The notes under the pieces are model-generated. The model had not been told where the DNA came from, made no database searches, and was given only the letters and a program-made list of their open reading frames with translations. The position numbers were made by a program, and so were the translations under genes. This document shows positions 31,625 through 45,600 of a DNA stretch of 64,000 bases, piece after piece (the first letter of the stretch is position 1; the number at the start of each line of letters is the position of its first letter). Source of the stretch: Lunularia cruciata (lineage: Eukaryota > Streptophyta > Marchantiopsida > Lunulariales > Lunulariaceae); assembly GCA_948567375.1 (NCBI GenBank), contig OX419758.1, positions 55,867,001-55,931,000 on the forward strand. Direction: 5' to 3'.

Positions 31625-34600
31625 TTGAACAACATGGAGAGATGCACTAAAGAGGAAGAGGTGAAAATCACTTTAGAGAAAATGAAGATCACTTGTAAAT
31701 GTACCTCACGGCCTTATTGGCTCAATAGGGAAGCAGAGAAGCAAGGGAAGGAAGAAGATGAGCGTGCAAAGGTCCCAAAAGGCAACATGACAATTGATTG
31801 TCATGAATGGAGTCCTAGAAGGCAATCAAGTGAGAGTTTTAATAGATCCAGAAGCAACAAAGAATTTCTTGTCTTGTTATGTTGCAAAAAAAGATTGGGA
31901 ATGGATCTAGAGAGAGATGAGAGAAAAGAAGTAAAGTTACTTAATAGGCAAACAAAGAGGATTTAAACATTACCTAGACAGGTAACACTCTATAGGAGAA
32001 TATCAAGAAGCAATTGAGTGGCGAGTATTATTATAATTAGCTCATTATAATGCAATCTTAGGCAAACCATGGATAGAGCATTACAACACTATGGTACATT
32101 GGAGGAAGAAAGTAGTGAGAACCCACCAATGGTCAATCATTGGGGTTAAAGAAAGATCACACTGGCAAGAATTGCCTCTCTATCTCATAAGGATAGCAAC
32201 TATCTATAAGACCAATAGATGTTTCATGGGTCTAATAAGAGAAGTCCAGAGTGCACAACTTGATGGAAAAATGCACACACAGGAATTGAAGGATGTGGTG
32301 GATAAGGTTCAAGATGTCTTTCTCAATGATATACCCTCAAGATTACCACCAAAGAGGAGAGTAGATCATAAAATTGAGACACTCCTGAGGAAGACACCTC
32401 CTTGTAAGGCCCCATATTGCCTATCACCTATGAGTTAGAGGAGTGTAAGACTCAAATTGAGGAGATGCTACAGAAAGAGTTCATCCAACCCAATGTATCA
32501 CCATATGGAGCTCTTGTCTTGTTTGTGAAGAAGAAAGATGGTACAATGCACATGTGCATTAACTATTGGGGCCTCAATCAGCAAATAGTGAAGAAAAAAT
32601 ACCCATTACCTTGCATGGATGACCTGTTTGACCAACTCCATGGAGCAAGATACTTTACCAAACTGGACTTGCGGAGCGGTTATAATCAAATGAAAATTGC
32701 AGAGGAGGATGTGTACAAAATTGCCTTTCAAACCAAGTATGGCCACTTTGAGTATTTGGTGATGCTTTTTGGCCTCAAAAATTCACTTGCCACTTTCATG
32801 AGTCTAATGAATGACATATTTTGTCCATTACTTAGATAAGTCTGTTATCATCTTCTTGGACAACATCTTAGTATACAATAGCACAATGACGGAACACAAA
32901 TAGCATCTACGAGAAGTCCTCTAGATTCTAAGAGAGAATTATTGTTTGCCAAAATCTCAAAGTGCAAGTTTGGCAAGTTTGAAGTAGACTACTTGGAGCA
33001 TAAAGTAAGTGCAAAAGGCATTCAAGTATTGATAGATAAAATAGAGGTCATTCAAAAATAGAGTGCCCTAGAAGATCAGACTTAACTCAAGAGCTTCTTG
33101 GGGTTGATGGGATTTTATCATTGATTTGTCAAGGACTTCCAAGGTTACATAGCCTTTAATGACACTACTTGGCAAGGGGAAGAAGTGGATGTGGAGAACT
33201 GCACATGAGTTGGCCTTTCAAGAATTGAAAGCCACATTGCTACATGCACCAATCTTGAAGTGGTATGATCCAAAATGTCCAATCAAGTTGGCTATAAATG
33301 TATAAGGCATAGCAATAGGAGCAATCCTACAACAAGAGTGGCATGACGGATGACATCTAATTGCCTATTTCTCTCAAAAGTTGTTGGCAGCAAAGTGCAA
33401 CTATCACACCATAGAATGAGAAGAGCTGGCCATTGTCCTTGCAACCAAGCATTGGAAGCACTATCTAGGCAAGAAGGCATTTGTAGTAAAGATAGACTAC
33501 AAACCTCTAGTCTACTTAAAGACACATAAAGATCTATCTCGTTGCCAAATTTGATGGCTAGAGTGGCGACAATGCTTCAACATAACAATCACCTATGTGG
33601 AAGGTAAGAAGCAACTTGCAAATGCATTCAACCACATGCCAATGGCAAAAAAATTGGTGGCAAAGGTTAAGATTAACATTGAATTCTGGTAAGAGATTTT
33701 GGCTGCTACAAAAATTGATCCATAGATTGTAGGAGTGCAATCATCTAAATGCATCACCAACACCCAAGGACTCACCTTTCATGATGGAAGATTATGAATC
33801 CAGAATGTCCTTGAATTATGCACCATCATTCTAGCAAAATGTCATGATTTGGCCATTGCAAGTCATGTCAGAGTGGACAAGACCTTGGAAGCAATCAAAC
33901 GCAATTACTATTGGCCCAAGATGAGCAATGACGTGATGGACTACATACACAACTGCTTACTTTATCAACTGAATAAATCTTCTAATCAAGCTCTTGTAGG
34001 GCTCCTTCAACCTCTCCTCACTCCTACACAACATTGGGAACAAGTGAGTATGGATCCCATCTGTGAATTACCTAAGACCACCTCAAGGTTTGACTCCATC
34101 ATGGTCTTTGTGGAGTGGCTCAACAAAATGATTCATGTATGCCCTACCACCAAGGATGTGACCACTCCACAACTAGCTCAATTATACCTAGATGTAATCT
34201 TCTCTCACTATGGCTTGTCTTGAGTACTCATCACCGATAGAAGCATTCAATTCACCAATTTGTTTTGGCAAACACTTTTTGGTTTCTTCAAAACTAAGGT
34301 GGCCATGTCCACAACTTGTCACCTACAAATAGATGGACAAATAGAGCGAGCTAATTGCACTATTGAAGACATGTTGTGCAACTTCACCTTAGAAGAGCAA
34401 GAGAGGTAGGACACTCTACTTTCCTTGGTGGAATTTGCTTATAACAATTTGGTGAATGCATCTTATCTCACTCCGTTCTTCCTCATGCATGGTGAGCATC
34501 ACTTCATACCTTCTAGCTTGATGAAGATCCATCTAATGGCTATCAAGGTCAATGTAGTCAACACATTTATTTCTTGAATCCAACAAGGTCTAGAGAGAGC

Positions 34601-35130
34601 CAAGCACAGATTGCAGATTGCTCAAAATCAACAGAAGCAATATGCCGATGCACACCGTAGGCACATGGAGTTCAATGTTGGGGATCAGGTGTGGATGTAT
34701 ATAACCAACCTCACATTGGTTGGCCCTTGTAAGCTCAGAACTCATTTTATTGGGCCCTTTTCTATTCTTTGTTGAGTCGGTGCTGTGGCCCATCACCTTG
34801 AACTATCACCACACATGAAGATCCATCGAGTGTTCCATGTTTCCCTACTATGCAAATATGCTCCCTGATTGGGTCATTGTCATTCCACACAAGACCTTTG
34901 ACCTTGTTCGACACTTGTTGATGGCACGAAGGAAGTGTGAAGTGGAAGTGAAGTGGAGCATATCTTCCAAAAATGCAAACGTGGTACTCTCCTTCTGCGG
35001 GTGGACTATTGGTAAAAGTGAAAAAGTTACTTCCTCTATGAGGCAACTTGGGAGACCATTGCCAATTTGACACATGCACCGGTGTTGGTACAAGCATTTG
35101 AGCAACAATTGCACAATGAGGACATTGTGT
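31625..35130 (+). pseudogene. Family C pol: protease to chromodomain, broken
   Basis: Order on the plus strand: weak protease region (31.8-32.1 kb); reverse transcriptase (32100-32950; open part 32417-32839 with 'LDLRSGYNQ' and '[10 protein letters not shown]'; the catalytic site just after the stop reads Phe-Leu-Asp-Asn, so the second Asp is lost); RNase H (33.2-33.65 kb); integrase zinc domain and core (33849-34560); and a C-terminal domain. At 35029-35105 a Tyr-Glu-Ala-x-Trp-Glu pattern followed by 'NLTHAPVLVQAFEQ' marks a chromodomain end, which defines a chromovirus. More than ten stops or shifts are present. Confidence 0.82.
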
Positions 35131-35148
35131 CATAAAAGGAGGGAAGTT

Positions 35149-35889
35149 TGTAATACCAAGAGCTACCCATATGATCCCAATGTGAAATTTGGTTGGTGAT
35201 CTAGAATGATGTTATACATGATGCAAAAAATTAATCAGATAAAAGTATCACCAAAAGAGTATTTCTACTAATAAGGCAAAAATCAAAATAGACTTGAAAA
35301 CCTTAGAACTAATCTCTAGACACATGATTTAAGGGTGAGAATTGGTTTGGTAACACATTGGAATTGGAAGGATGTTACATATGATGTAATAAATAGAACA
35401 AAAAGAGTTATCACCAAAAGTGGACTTTTACTAATAGAGTAGGAACCAAAATATGCCTGAAATCTTTGAAGGCAATTTTGGAGGCCTAAACAGATGAATT
35501 AGGCCTTGAAAATGTGCAAATTCCCCTCCAAAGAAATAAAGTGTAACCTTCATTCCCTTGTGGTTTGTCTCGTTGAGAGCTTTCCAATGGTACCTCACCC
35601 ATGTGATTCTAAGATTCCCATAAGAAGATTCTCTAAACGATTCCCTCCGGTCAAAGCTTGTTTGACCAACTAGATAAGATCAAGACCAACATGTCACCCA
35701 TCCAAGTAAGTAATGCAAGGGTGGAGCATGATGACATGTCATCCATCTATGTGCCTAATCATATGGTGGAGCTTCCTTAGAGGAGATCTTCTTTGTCTAT
35801 ATAATAAAGAGAATTTGCTCCTTTAGGGCATCGGATGATTGAGTGTGAAATCTATGTTTTCTCTCTTCTCTTGTTCTTGGAGTACTATA
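35149..35889 (+). mobile_element. Family C 3' LTR
   Basis: It starts TGTAATACC after a GGAGGGAAGTT polypurine tract and ends TACTATA, where the solo LTR at 4199-4936 has GCATTACA. The 741 bp align throughout with the solo LTR at 4199-4936. It is old, with many differences. Confidence 0.87.
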
Positions 35890-37778
35890 GTTTCCAAAAC
35901 AAAAGATACTAGAAAACAAAGATCTATTTAGTATGAAGAGAATTTTGTGTTTGATTGTGAATATTATTTTGAAGTTACAGATATTTTGGATGAACTTAGA
36001 TAAATTCTCTTGGCCTTCAACCAATTAGATAGAGTGGCAAAATTATGGTGAAAATTTTAGGTAGAGCCCAATGGCAATTGTTACTCCAATCATGACATGT
36101 GAAGGATTTAGGAGGGTAATAGTTAGGAGATTATAAGCAATAAATAAGCTACATGAGATAGATTTGCAAAAGCAAAATAGATTAGTTCTATAAAGAGCTC
36201 CATCTCTTAGTTCCATAAAATAATAATGCAATTTCTGGAGATATTGGAAAGAAAAAGTCTAGATCAATTTGTGAAAGGCTTGAAATCATGCACCAAATTG
36301 AAAGTAACCATGTGTGAATGCAAATACATGGAGGAAGCTATGCACTTTTTTGAGCACTTTGATTCCTTGTTTTCCACAACGCATTTATTCCCAATCTACA
36401 TGCTTGCTTGAGTACATGTAATCAAAAGATATAGCTTGGAAACTTTTGAAGTAGGTGGTTTTTTGGGTTTGAAAAGTTTCATAATCACCTCCACTATGGC
36501 TCTATGTGCAAGGTCTTTGTAATTGGCTACACTCTACCTATTGATCTTTGACTACTTATCATTGAAAGTGGCCTTGATCTTGGCCATTAGTTCCTTGTTT
36601 GCAAATTTTGAGTCCAAGGTCATTGTTCCTAAAACTCCAACATCCAAGCTTAGTACCATTTATCAATGGTCCTTCATCCAATTGTAGGAGTTACCTCTCA
36701 CTCCACTTAATGTCTTCTCCTTCTTTCCCCTCATCTTATGGATCAAGGTGAAATTAATCAATTCCTAATATCAAAGCAAGAACCCCAAGTGTTACTCTAA
36801 ACCATTATAGTTATACAATGAATGGCTCAATTCTTTTTACTACAAGAGACCTAAGGATGGCCTTTGGAATCTTTCTATATGTTCTTGGTCTAGACACCAT
36901 GATTTTTGATAGTAAAAGGGAAGAGAAGACCACAATTGGTTCTACTTTGAGTACTTTGCATCACTTTGGATGCTAAGAATCACTCCATGTGCTACCTCAC
37001 TAAAAAAATGACAATTGCTCTCTTGTAATATTGCACAAAGTGCAGGTGCTAAGTGCTCAACAATGCTGATAAATGAATATACAAAATGTGCAATTGTTGG
37101 CCAAACCGGTCATTTTATAGTGAAGATCCATGGTCATCCTTCAGCCCTTTGGTAGTTAAGGAATAGGTGTGCACTCATCATCCACACATGCAAAGGAATC
37201 TCCATGGCATCTTTGGTCAGGTATAATTTTCCCACATGCAAACAAATCTCTTCCACTCATTTTCCATGCACCAAGCTTGCTTGCCAAGTGCCAACAATTG
37301 TCTTGAGTGTAATGGCACTTGGTGGCAACTCCCAATTGATATGGCGGTGCATTCAAATCACGGTGGAACTGAAGTACAAGTGCAAAGGGGTACTCAACAC
37401 CTAGGCCTATAAGCACCTTGCTGATAAGCACTTCAAGTGCTCATCATATTGCACTCTAAGTGCTGATTATCCTTTAAGCACTTGAGATTATCCTACATCC
37501 CTTAGAGTGCTACTCATCCTTAATTTTGGTGACACAACTATGAGTGTCATCTTTTGTTAGAGGTATTCCCCTAATAATAAATAAACTTCATGGTCTTTCT
37601 CTAGAAGTTAAGCATGATTTGATTAACAAATGAAAATTTTGAAGAAATTTGAGCATTACACATGGGCTCCATACCTTGCATTTATGAGTTTTGGCTCATA
37701 AACCCAAGATCTCTAAGATGCAACATGCACCATAAGATATGGGTATCATCAAAGGAGGGATGGGAAGAGATTCTTAAG
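35890..37778. other. Unassigned spacer between family C and copia element
   Basis: No recognisable gene. A 61-codon plus-strand frame at 36226-36411 has a faint gag flavour ('LDQFVKGLKS'). Around 36540-36740 the minus strand shows a short, unbroken but unassigned reading. Probably old retroelement debris. Confidence 0.4.
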
Positions 37779-38630
37779 TGTGGAGTCTGAATATTACTAG
37801 AATGCTCTATGGGATAATTATCACAAGAATGTTGAATAGTCAATACAAGACAAATATTTTATGGGAGTGTAGAAGTGTAAGTACCGGACAGATCATCACA
37901 TTATGGGTTTCCATTTATGGGAGTGAATAGAAAGAAAGTTCACATCTGGACTTATATCTTTGTGAATACAAATGAAATGAGGTGTTCCTTATTTTTTTTG
38001 GAAGCATCTTCTCAAGTGCTTTCCATAGACACCAAGATCATGGAAAATAAAACTCTAGAAAAGAAGTTACACTCACTTTGAAATTTAGAACAAATATGTC
38101 TTGCTGGAGCTATGAGTAACAGGACTGAGGTCATGGCTCCGGGACCTGCACAAATGGCTCCTATAGGCATGGCTTTGGGACCTATGAGCATGTGACATGC
38201 GGGAAGGCTCTAGGACTGTAGGACCTACGGGTGGCTACTCGCATGGCCCCAACTTGTAAAACTAAGTGAGGTGATGTGTTTCAATTGGTACCATACAATC
38301 TAGGGTTTAGATCTAAGATCAATATGCACCACAAATTTCCAAAACTAGATAAGGATCTTTAAGTGCAAGTATATAAAAGTGTTAATGTTCGTATTCAATG
38401 TGACTTCAACAAATATTTTTTCATAGTTCTTGATTGATAATTCAGGAGTGAAAAAATATCATGTGCCACTATGGACATAGGCAGATGTTGGCCAAACCAC
38501 ATGAGATTTGGTATAATTTCTATGCATGCTTTTCTTGACCAAATTGATGAATGTCTTTTGCTCCATTGCATAGCCAGATTTGGATTCCCATTGCTCTCTC
38601 AAATTCCTAGTTGTGTATTTTCTCCCTACA
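37779..38630 (+). mobile_element. Family E (Ty1/copia) 5' LTR
   Basis: It starts TGTGGAGTC, ends CCCTACA, and is followed after two bases by a primer site. The first about 590 bases match 42316-42860, the start of the other LTR, including 'aattcacat' and 'ctttgtgaataca' blocks. 852 bp. Confidence 0.8.
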
Positions 38631-38632
38631 AG

Positions 38633-38644
38633 TGGTATTTAGAG
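38633..38644 (+). other. Copia primer binding site, tRNA-iMet-like
   Basis: TGGTATTTAGAG matches the usual TGGTATCAGAGC start complementary to initiator tRNA-Met at nine of twelve positions. It lies two bases after the LTR, as usual in Ty1/copia elements. Confidence 0.7.
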
Positions 38645-38659
38645 TGTTGGTCCATTGGA

Positions 38660-39450
38660 GAGAGAATGGAATGATGACAAAAGACAGGAAGTCAAAATTC
38701 ACAAGTTCAATGACAAGGATGTTGGATTTTGGAAGATGCAAATTGAAGACAATCTTCATCTCAAGAAGCTACATCTACGTCTTGAGGTAGAGAAACTAGA
38801 CAAGATGGAAGAATTTGAGTGAGAGTTTCTTGACAAGCCTTGGGTGAGGTCAAATTAACATTAGCAAGAAATGTTGAATATAACATTGTCCACAAAAGGA
38901 CTGCTCACGGGTTGATTACAATGTTGTTTAATATGTTTGAGAAACATTCAGCCTCAAACTAGGTATTTTTGATTTACCAATTGGTAACACAAGGATGAAT
39001 GAAGGAACATCAATTCAAGATCACGTAAATGATGTCAACTCAATCCTTTCACAACTAGAATTTGTGAAGATCAACTTTGATGATGAAATTCAAGCACTAT
39101 TGCTACTATCATCATTACTTGACAGTAGGGGAGCAACAATCACAACAATGAGTAGTTCCTCAAGATCAATTGCACTCAAGTTTGAGAGTATACAAGACTT
39201 GATTCTCATTGAAGACATTTGTAGATGAAATTCTCCAAATCATCAAGTGCGGTGATATTTTCTAAGAGTAGACGCAAAAGAGCACAATGAGGTCAAAGTT
39301 AGAGAAAAGGTAGATCAAAGTCAAGAGAGAGAAGTGAGTTAATAGGCCACAAGGAAGTAAACAAAGAAATTGTGTGATGGAATTGCAACAAGCCTGGTCA
39401 CTTTAGGAATTAGTGTAAAATTCCAAAGAAGAAGGAGAACTCTATGAACA
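38660..39450 (+). pseudogene. Copia gag, broken
   Basis: The plus strand encodes a UBN2-type gag. The open part 38995-39228 has 'QDHVNDVNSILSQLEFV' and 'LLLSSLLDS', a typical helix pair. A knuckle follows near 39370-39420 ('NCNKPGHF', first Cys and last part damaged). Stops break the N-terminal third. Confidence 0.75.
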
Positions 39451-39469
39451 TAGCAATAAAACAAGAAGA

Positions 39470-40740
39470 TGCACTTGTTTGCTATGTGGAGTGTTCCATA
39501 GAAGCTTGGGTGGTAGATTTTGGTGCATCGTTTCACTCTACCCCATGTAAAGAGTTGATGCACAACTTGGTTGTATGAAACCTTGCAAAGGTTCACCTTG
39601 TTGACAATAAACCCTTATTTATTGAAGGAAAATGCAATGTGAACTTGAAAACCTCTCAAGCATTAGTATGGACATTGACAAATGTTAGATATGTCCTTGG
39701 ACTGAGGAGGGATTTGATTTCCATAGGTCAGCTGAATGAGAAAGGATATCAAACATCCTTCAAAAATGGCAGTGGAAGGTTACTCAAGGAAACCTGATTT
39801 TGGAATGAGGATAGAAGGTTGGAACTTGTATGTTACTAAAACTCAGACAATCTGATGACATTTGCAGATTTAATCAATCCTTTGATCTGATGGCACCAAA
39901 GACTTGGTCACATGAGTGAGAAGGGCATGAAGGAGTTAATTGCCAATGGCAGGATCTTGGAGTTGAAGAATGTTCAAGTTGGCTTTTGCAAACCATGCAT
40001 TTTGGGAAAGCAAAAGCAGGCTACTTCAACTAAGACCACAAGAGTACCAAGAGCGGGAGAACTAGAGTTAATACATACAGATGTGTATGGACCAAATTCA
40101 TTTGAGTCTCTTGGATGATCTTGCTACTATGTCACTTTCATTGATGATGCTACCAAGAAGGTGTGGGTTTATTTTCTGAAAAATAAATCAGATGTGTTCA
40201 ATGTTTTCAGGCAATGAAAATCTAAGGTTGAAAACCAGTTAGGTTTGAGGATCAAGGGCTTAAAATCTGATAATGATGGAGAGTATGGAAAGAATGATCA
40301 AAGAATGTGAACATAATGATCAAAACTGTCCTTGAGACACCACAAAAAATGGCATAGCCAAATGATTGAATACAACTCTCAATGAGAGAGCCAAATGCAT
40401 GAGACTGCAAGCAGGTTTTCCAAAGATCTTTTGGGCATTCTTGACCAAGGGATTCAAGATCCCTTGGTCAAGAATGGTCAAGAAAGAAGGTAAATCTCTC
40501 ACACTTAAGAACCTTTGGATGTGTCTCTCATATGCAAGGATTCAAGATAATGACAAGGAAAAGCTTGATTACAAATCAAGAAATTGTTTTTTCATAGGAT
40601 ATGGAGCATATGATATGGTTATCATCTTTGGGGTGATAATTGTAAAGTGCTAAGAAATAAAGATATCCTTTTCCATGAGGATGCTATGTACAAAGATAAG
40701 CTTGGATCAGGTTTTGAGACTATAGAAGATCAAGCATAAC
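39470..40740 (+). pseudogene. Copia protease and integrase, broken
   Basis: The protease shows a 'WVVDFGASFHSTP' active-site region near 39510 (Asp-Phe-Gly where Asp-Ser-Gly is usual). The GAG-pre-integrase domain reads 'WHQRLGHMSEKGMKEL' near 39890-40010. The integrase core starts at 40060 ('IHTDVYGP' with its Asp, then 'DNDGEYG' near 40270). Stops occur at 40118, 40217 and beyond. Confidence 0.8.
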
Positions 40741-42310
40741 ATTAAGAAGAAGTAGTGTTGGAAGACATTTTAGAGAATGATGTTGTAGGAAATAGGAGTT
40801 TGGTGGAAACTAGAGAGGTCATACTAGATCCAGTCACGCTTACAATTGATTTGTTGAGATCAACTACATTGCGGGAGCCAATAAAGAGGTATTCCCTATC
40901 CATTTATTACTTACTCCTTACATAAAATGGTTAACACAAGTACTACTTAGAGGCAATGCAAAAGGATGACTCATTGTAGTGGGAGCTTGGAATGAAGGAA
41001 GAGATGTCATCCCTAGAAAGGAATGAGACTTGGTCATTGACCAAACTGCTAGAGGGAAAGAAAGTGTTCCAAAACAAATGGGTGTAAATAATCAAAGAAG
41101 AAAATGATGGAAGCAAGGGGTACAAGGCCAGACTTGTGGCAAAGAGTTTTCAATAGACCAAAGTTATAGACTACAATGATATTTTCTCTCACGCAATTAG
41201 CTGACAACCATCAAATGGGTCTTAGGTCTTGTAACTGCAAAGGATTTGCATCTAGAGCAACTAGATGCAAAAAGATCATTTCTACATGGAGACCTTGAGG
41301 AGGATGTCTATATGGCATAGCCTAAGGGATTTCAAATCACAATCAAAGGGGACTTGGTCCGCAAGTTGAAGAAGAGTCTCTATGGTTGAGTCAATGGTGG
41401 TACTTGAAGTTTGATAGTTTTATGGCCAACAATGGTTACACCAGATGTGAAATGGACCACTACTACTACCTTAAGTCATTTTATGATTCATACATCAGCT
41501 TCTTGCTTTATGTTGATAATATGTTGGGTGCTAGATCCAACATGAAGGAAATTAACAAGCTAAAGTGCGAGTTGAATGATTTATTTCAAATGAAAGATTT
41601 AGGTGCTTCACAACAGATACTAGGAATGAGGATCACAGGAGATAGGTCTGTAGGTACTTTGAAGCTATCTCAAGAGAAGTACATCAACAAGTTGGTGAAC
41701 AAGTTTGGTCTTTAAATGCTACAATTCAACCACTCCTTTGGGAAGTCACTTCAAACTCTCCAAGGAGCAATCTCCAAAAATTGATGTAGATAGAGAGTAC
41801 ATGAGCAAAGTACCCAATGACGATGCTGATTTGGAAAGAGACTTGGACAATCAAAAGAGAACTACAAGGTATATGTTTACCTTGGGTAGTACCGCAATTA
41901 GTTTGAAATCTTGTCTGCAAAAGAGTGTTGCTCTTTCTACCATAGAAGTTGAGTACATGGCCATCTGAAAGGCTAACAAGGAGATGATTTGGTAAAAAAC
42001 CTTCATGGGAGAGATAAGCAAGAAACAAGATGACAATATACTCCATAATGATAGCTAGAGTGCTATCAGTCTTGCATGTTTTATAAATTGTATGTTTCAT
42101 ATCAAGGAAAAGCATATTCAATTGAGGTATCATTTCATTCATGAATTGATAGATGGTGGAGTATTTGGTAAAGATTATTGGATTAAGCAATCAAGTAGAT
42201 GTGTTTATCAACATAGTCACAATTGAGAAGCTCAAGCAATATGTAGTGCAGTTGGACTTCAAAATTAAATCATTTCCAAAGAATAATGTAAAACTCCAAG
42301 TGGAAAACTG
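40741..42310 (+). pseudogene. Copia reverse transcriptase and RNase H, broken
   Basis: The RT region starts near 41000. The part at 41386-41715 has 'SFLLYVDNMLGA', where the second catalytic Asp is Asn. RNase H follows at 41705-42190 ('QKSVALSTIEVEYMAI', and 'CMFHIKEKHIQLRYHFI' further on). A deletion of about 100 residues between 41715 and 41860 joins RT to RNase H. It is inactive. Confidence 0.8.
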
Positions 42311-42315
42311 TTAAA

Positions 42316-42860
42316 TGTGGAGTCTAATTACTACTAGAATTCTCTATGGGATAATTATTACAAGAATGTTGAAGAGTTAGTATAAGATAAATCTTCTAAG
42401 CAAGTGTAGAAGTGTAAGTACGGGATAGATTTTCACATTATGGGTGTGAACATAAAGATAATTCACATCAAGACTCATATCTTTGTGAATACATATGAAA
42501 ATGTGTGTCTTATTTCATTGGAAGATTCTTCTCAAGGGTTTTCCATAAACAACAAGATAATGGAAAATGGAGCTCTAGAAAAAAAGTTATGCTCACTTGA
42601 AGTTCAAGACAAATGTGTCTTGTAGGAGCTATGGGCCGTAGGATTGTGGGCATGGATTTGGAACCTACGGGCATAGGACTCACTGGAAGGCTCTAGGACC
42701 ATAAGACCTTTGAGAAGGCTGTTCGCACAGCCTCCAATTGTGGAACTGAGTAAGGTGATGTGTATCAATTGGTACCAAACAACCTAGGTTTTAGATATGA
42801 GATCAATATGCACTACACATTTCTAGAACAAGATAAGGGTCTCTAAGTGCAAGTGTATCT
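42316..42860 (+). mobile_element. Family E 3' LTR, truncated
   Basis: It starts TGTGGAGTC after AACTGTTAAA and matches the 5' LTR up to about 42860. The last about 250 bases of the LTR are missing. Unrelated sequence follows. Confidence 0.78.
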
Positions 42861-45600
42861 CTAAACATAAAAAGAAATAGGGCAAACACCAATTGTCTCC
42901 TTTGATAGAGCAAGGGGACAAGCTGCACCAAATAGACAAGTTGCTCCAAGGGGCACTAGACCTGAAGCAATATGCTAACAAAAAGCAAAGAAGAGGAAAG
43001 CCCAAATGTGAAGTGTTTGGAGAGAGACAATTGTGTAGGTGCTCAAAGACTAGTCTTGATGGTTCACCTTCTGAGAAGTGTGGAGAATGAAGTAAATCAT
43101 GAGCAAAGATGGACTCTATAAGCTGAAGCTCCTCATTTGGTTGGTAGTCATGTAGAAAAGAGAGGAGATTCTCTTTGGCCTATGATTGGAGCATATGTTG
43201 TGCATGTATAGTATCCAATGAGAAGGGCATTGGTTGGAAGGGAGCCAATGCTTGGGCTGCATGTCTATACTCTCATGCTTGGCCAAACATCAATGAGCAA
43301 TGGAGGCAATGATGCTCTAGGAGAGGGGCGTGGGACTGTGGACACTTCAACTATCCTCCTAGTTGTTACATTTGCCCATATTGTATACTCATGTTGAAGT
43401 GTGATCAATCTTCTCTTAACTACCTATGAATTCTCAAGGAGGTCTCATGCTGTCCTGATGTACCTCCATGTATTGGTAGGAGCAAAGTCCACTAAGGGAA
43501 TAGGGCTAATAAGGTCCATGTAGATACATATATCCCTTGGTCATTAGCTAAAATGGCTTGTAATAAGATGGAGAGTATGGAGCCTACAAACTATCATAGT
43601 ACCACATGGATTGTGGTATACATATAAGGTCTAGGTATTCCTGGTAAGAATGGCTGAATATGACATAGGGAGTGTAACCAAGAGTAAGAGTTAGGTGGAG
43701 CTTGAAGAGGGAGGAAAAGTGTACAGATAAGGTCTGATGGAGGAGGGGGAGTGGTAGCCTCTACCCTCATCCATAGGTATCTAGCACATTCTCGATGTTG
43801 TGCTAGACTAATGTTGGGGTGGTATGTAAGGACATGTTGAGGGCTCCAAGGAGGGGATCTGGCTTTGTAGCAAAAGAGGGTCTAACAGACTAGGGGACGA
43901 GATCTGACCATATAGTGACTATGGATCTATAGAGGTGGGGGGAGGTTAGGCTCTAGTGTGGGGTCCTCCATGGGAGAATCAACCATGATAGGTTCCTCTT
44001 CTGGATAGGATGGAGGACATGGCAAGGACTAGAGGTGAAACCCTCAAGAACTTGAGCCACAATAGGAGTATGCTGAAAGAGTTGATACTTGGGTCTACTC
44101 CGTAATCTTGCAAAAGGGGTATGGGGTGCTAGATGAGGAGCCTTGGCTATAGGAATCCCTCTAGCTACCCATGCCCAAGAGCAGAGTGGATGCATTGTAG
44201 AGTAGTCTACCATGAAAGCACCTAAAAACAAGACGACAAAAAATAACATATAACTAAATCACAAAACAACCCTTAGTAGAGAGTGTGACCTACAAACATC
44301 ACAAAACTAAACAAGGAGATATAATAAACAAGATAAAGAGAAAGAAAAATTGAAAAGACATGTGAGAAATGCAGGAAGGGTGTATCTGCAATCCAAGGCA
44401 ATACTTCTCCTCCCAGTACAAGAACCTTATGGAATAGGAACCCTTTGGTACAAGAAGAATTTGATACAAGAACACTATCTGCAATGAAATCTGTGACTTT
44501 CCCCCCCCAAATCACAATTGATGTGCATTGACATTGTCTATGATTTTTCTCCACGAATTGCAATTACTGACAATGTGACTGATGCTCAAGTATCAGAATT
44601 GGTAACATCAGTAACATCCCTACAATACTAAAGTCTTTGAAAATGGCCTCCAGGTTCTCATCCAACAGGATTTTATCATGAAATGGAAGTATCATTCAAC
44701 CATAATCCTCATGAGCCTGACTACCTATAGATCATACCCACTTACTAGTTACTAGGCTACTAGCTACCGGAGTGGCCTAAATCAGCCAACCCTCTTCCTG
44801 TCGCTAGATTTGATGCAAGAGTGCCATACGTCATTCAAGTAAAGTACTTTCTTCTTCCACTCGTTCCAATAAACTACTATTTCTTGTCATATCCTCGAGT
44901 ACGCTGTAGATTGAGAGAAAATTTTCTACTGATACTCTTCTCGTACACATATGCAGTTACATGTTCTTTTGCCTACCACATAGTGCTATGTGATTGTCAC
45001 CTCTTTCTTCTACCTCAGAATACAACATACATGGGAATGGCCGGTCCTTCCTACAATCAAACTCTCTCCCAAGCAAAATGGACCAGGCTCCTCCTCGATC
45101 GCCTATCACACATATAAATTGGTCATGCTTCCTACCACGGTCGGTCACTCCTACTACTGGAACTACATCAAGAGGTAGTGCGTTCTACCACGGTTGTCGC
45201 TCACTCCTACTACTACTACACTTCCATCCGACAAAGGAAACAACTTTCGATTTCCTAGAAGTTCACAGCAGCCGACAGACAGGGGAGGTCAGGGTAGAAG
45301 CCAAGTTTCTAACTTTGAATGGACTTTCACACTCTCATATTTCACAAGAAAACTGAATCAACAATGCTTTACTATAACATGGAATTGAACTCGGACACTT
45401 TTGCTGCTGTTTGAAGTATATCTTCACTCCAAAGCCAAGTCCTACTCACTCTTTGATACCTGTCCAAATCTATACAATTTAGGATATTTCCCAATGTTAA
45501 ATTAACTCGTAATCACTCCCCAAAACCCAAGTCCAATGGAAGCCCCTTCGAAATCTCTTCTAAATCTACCCTCGTGCAAAGACCTTTACAGTTGCTTCCC
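42861..45600. other. Unassigned DNA, no recognised gene
   Basis: Short frames on both strands (for example 43953-44249 minus and 44994-45356 plus) have no motif I recognise. At 45131-45158 and 45185-45215 a 'ctaccacgg...cactcctactact' segment is repeated. The base make-up drifts from retrotransposon-like to a more balanced one around 44.7 kb. Confidence 0.4.

Noticed and set aside
42861-44270. Possible host gene on the minus strand near 43953-44249
   Set aside because: Single short frame, no motif, no splice structure I could support.
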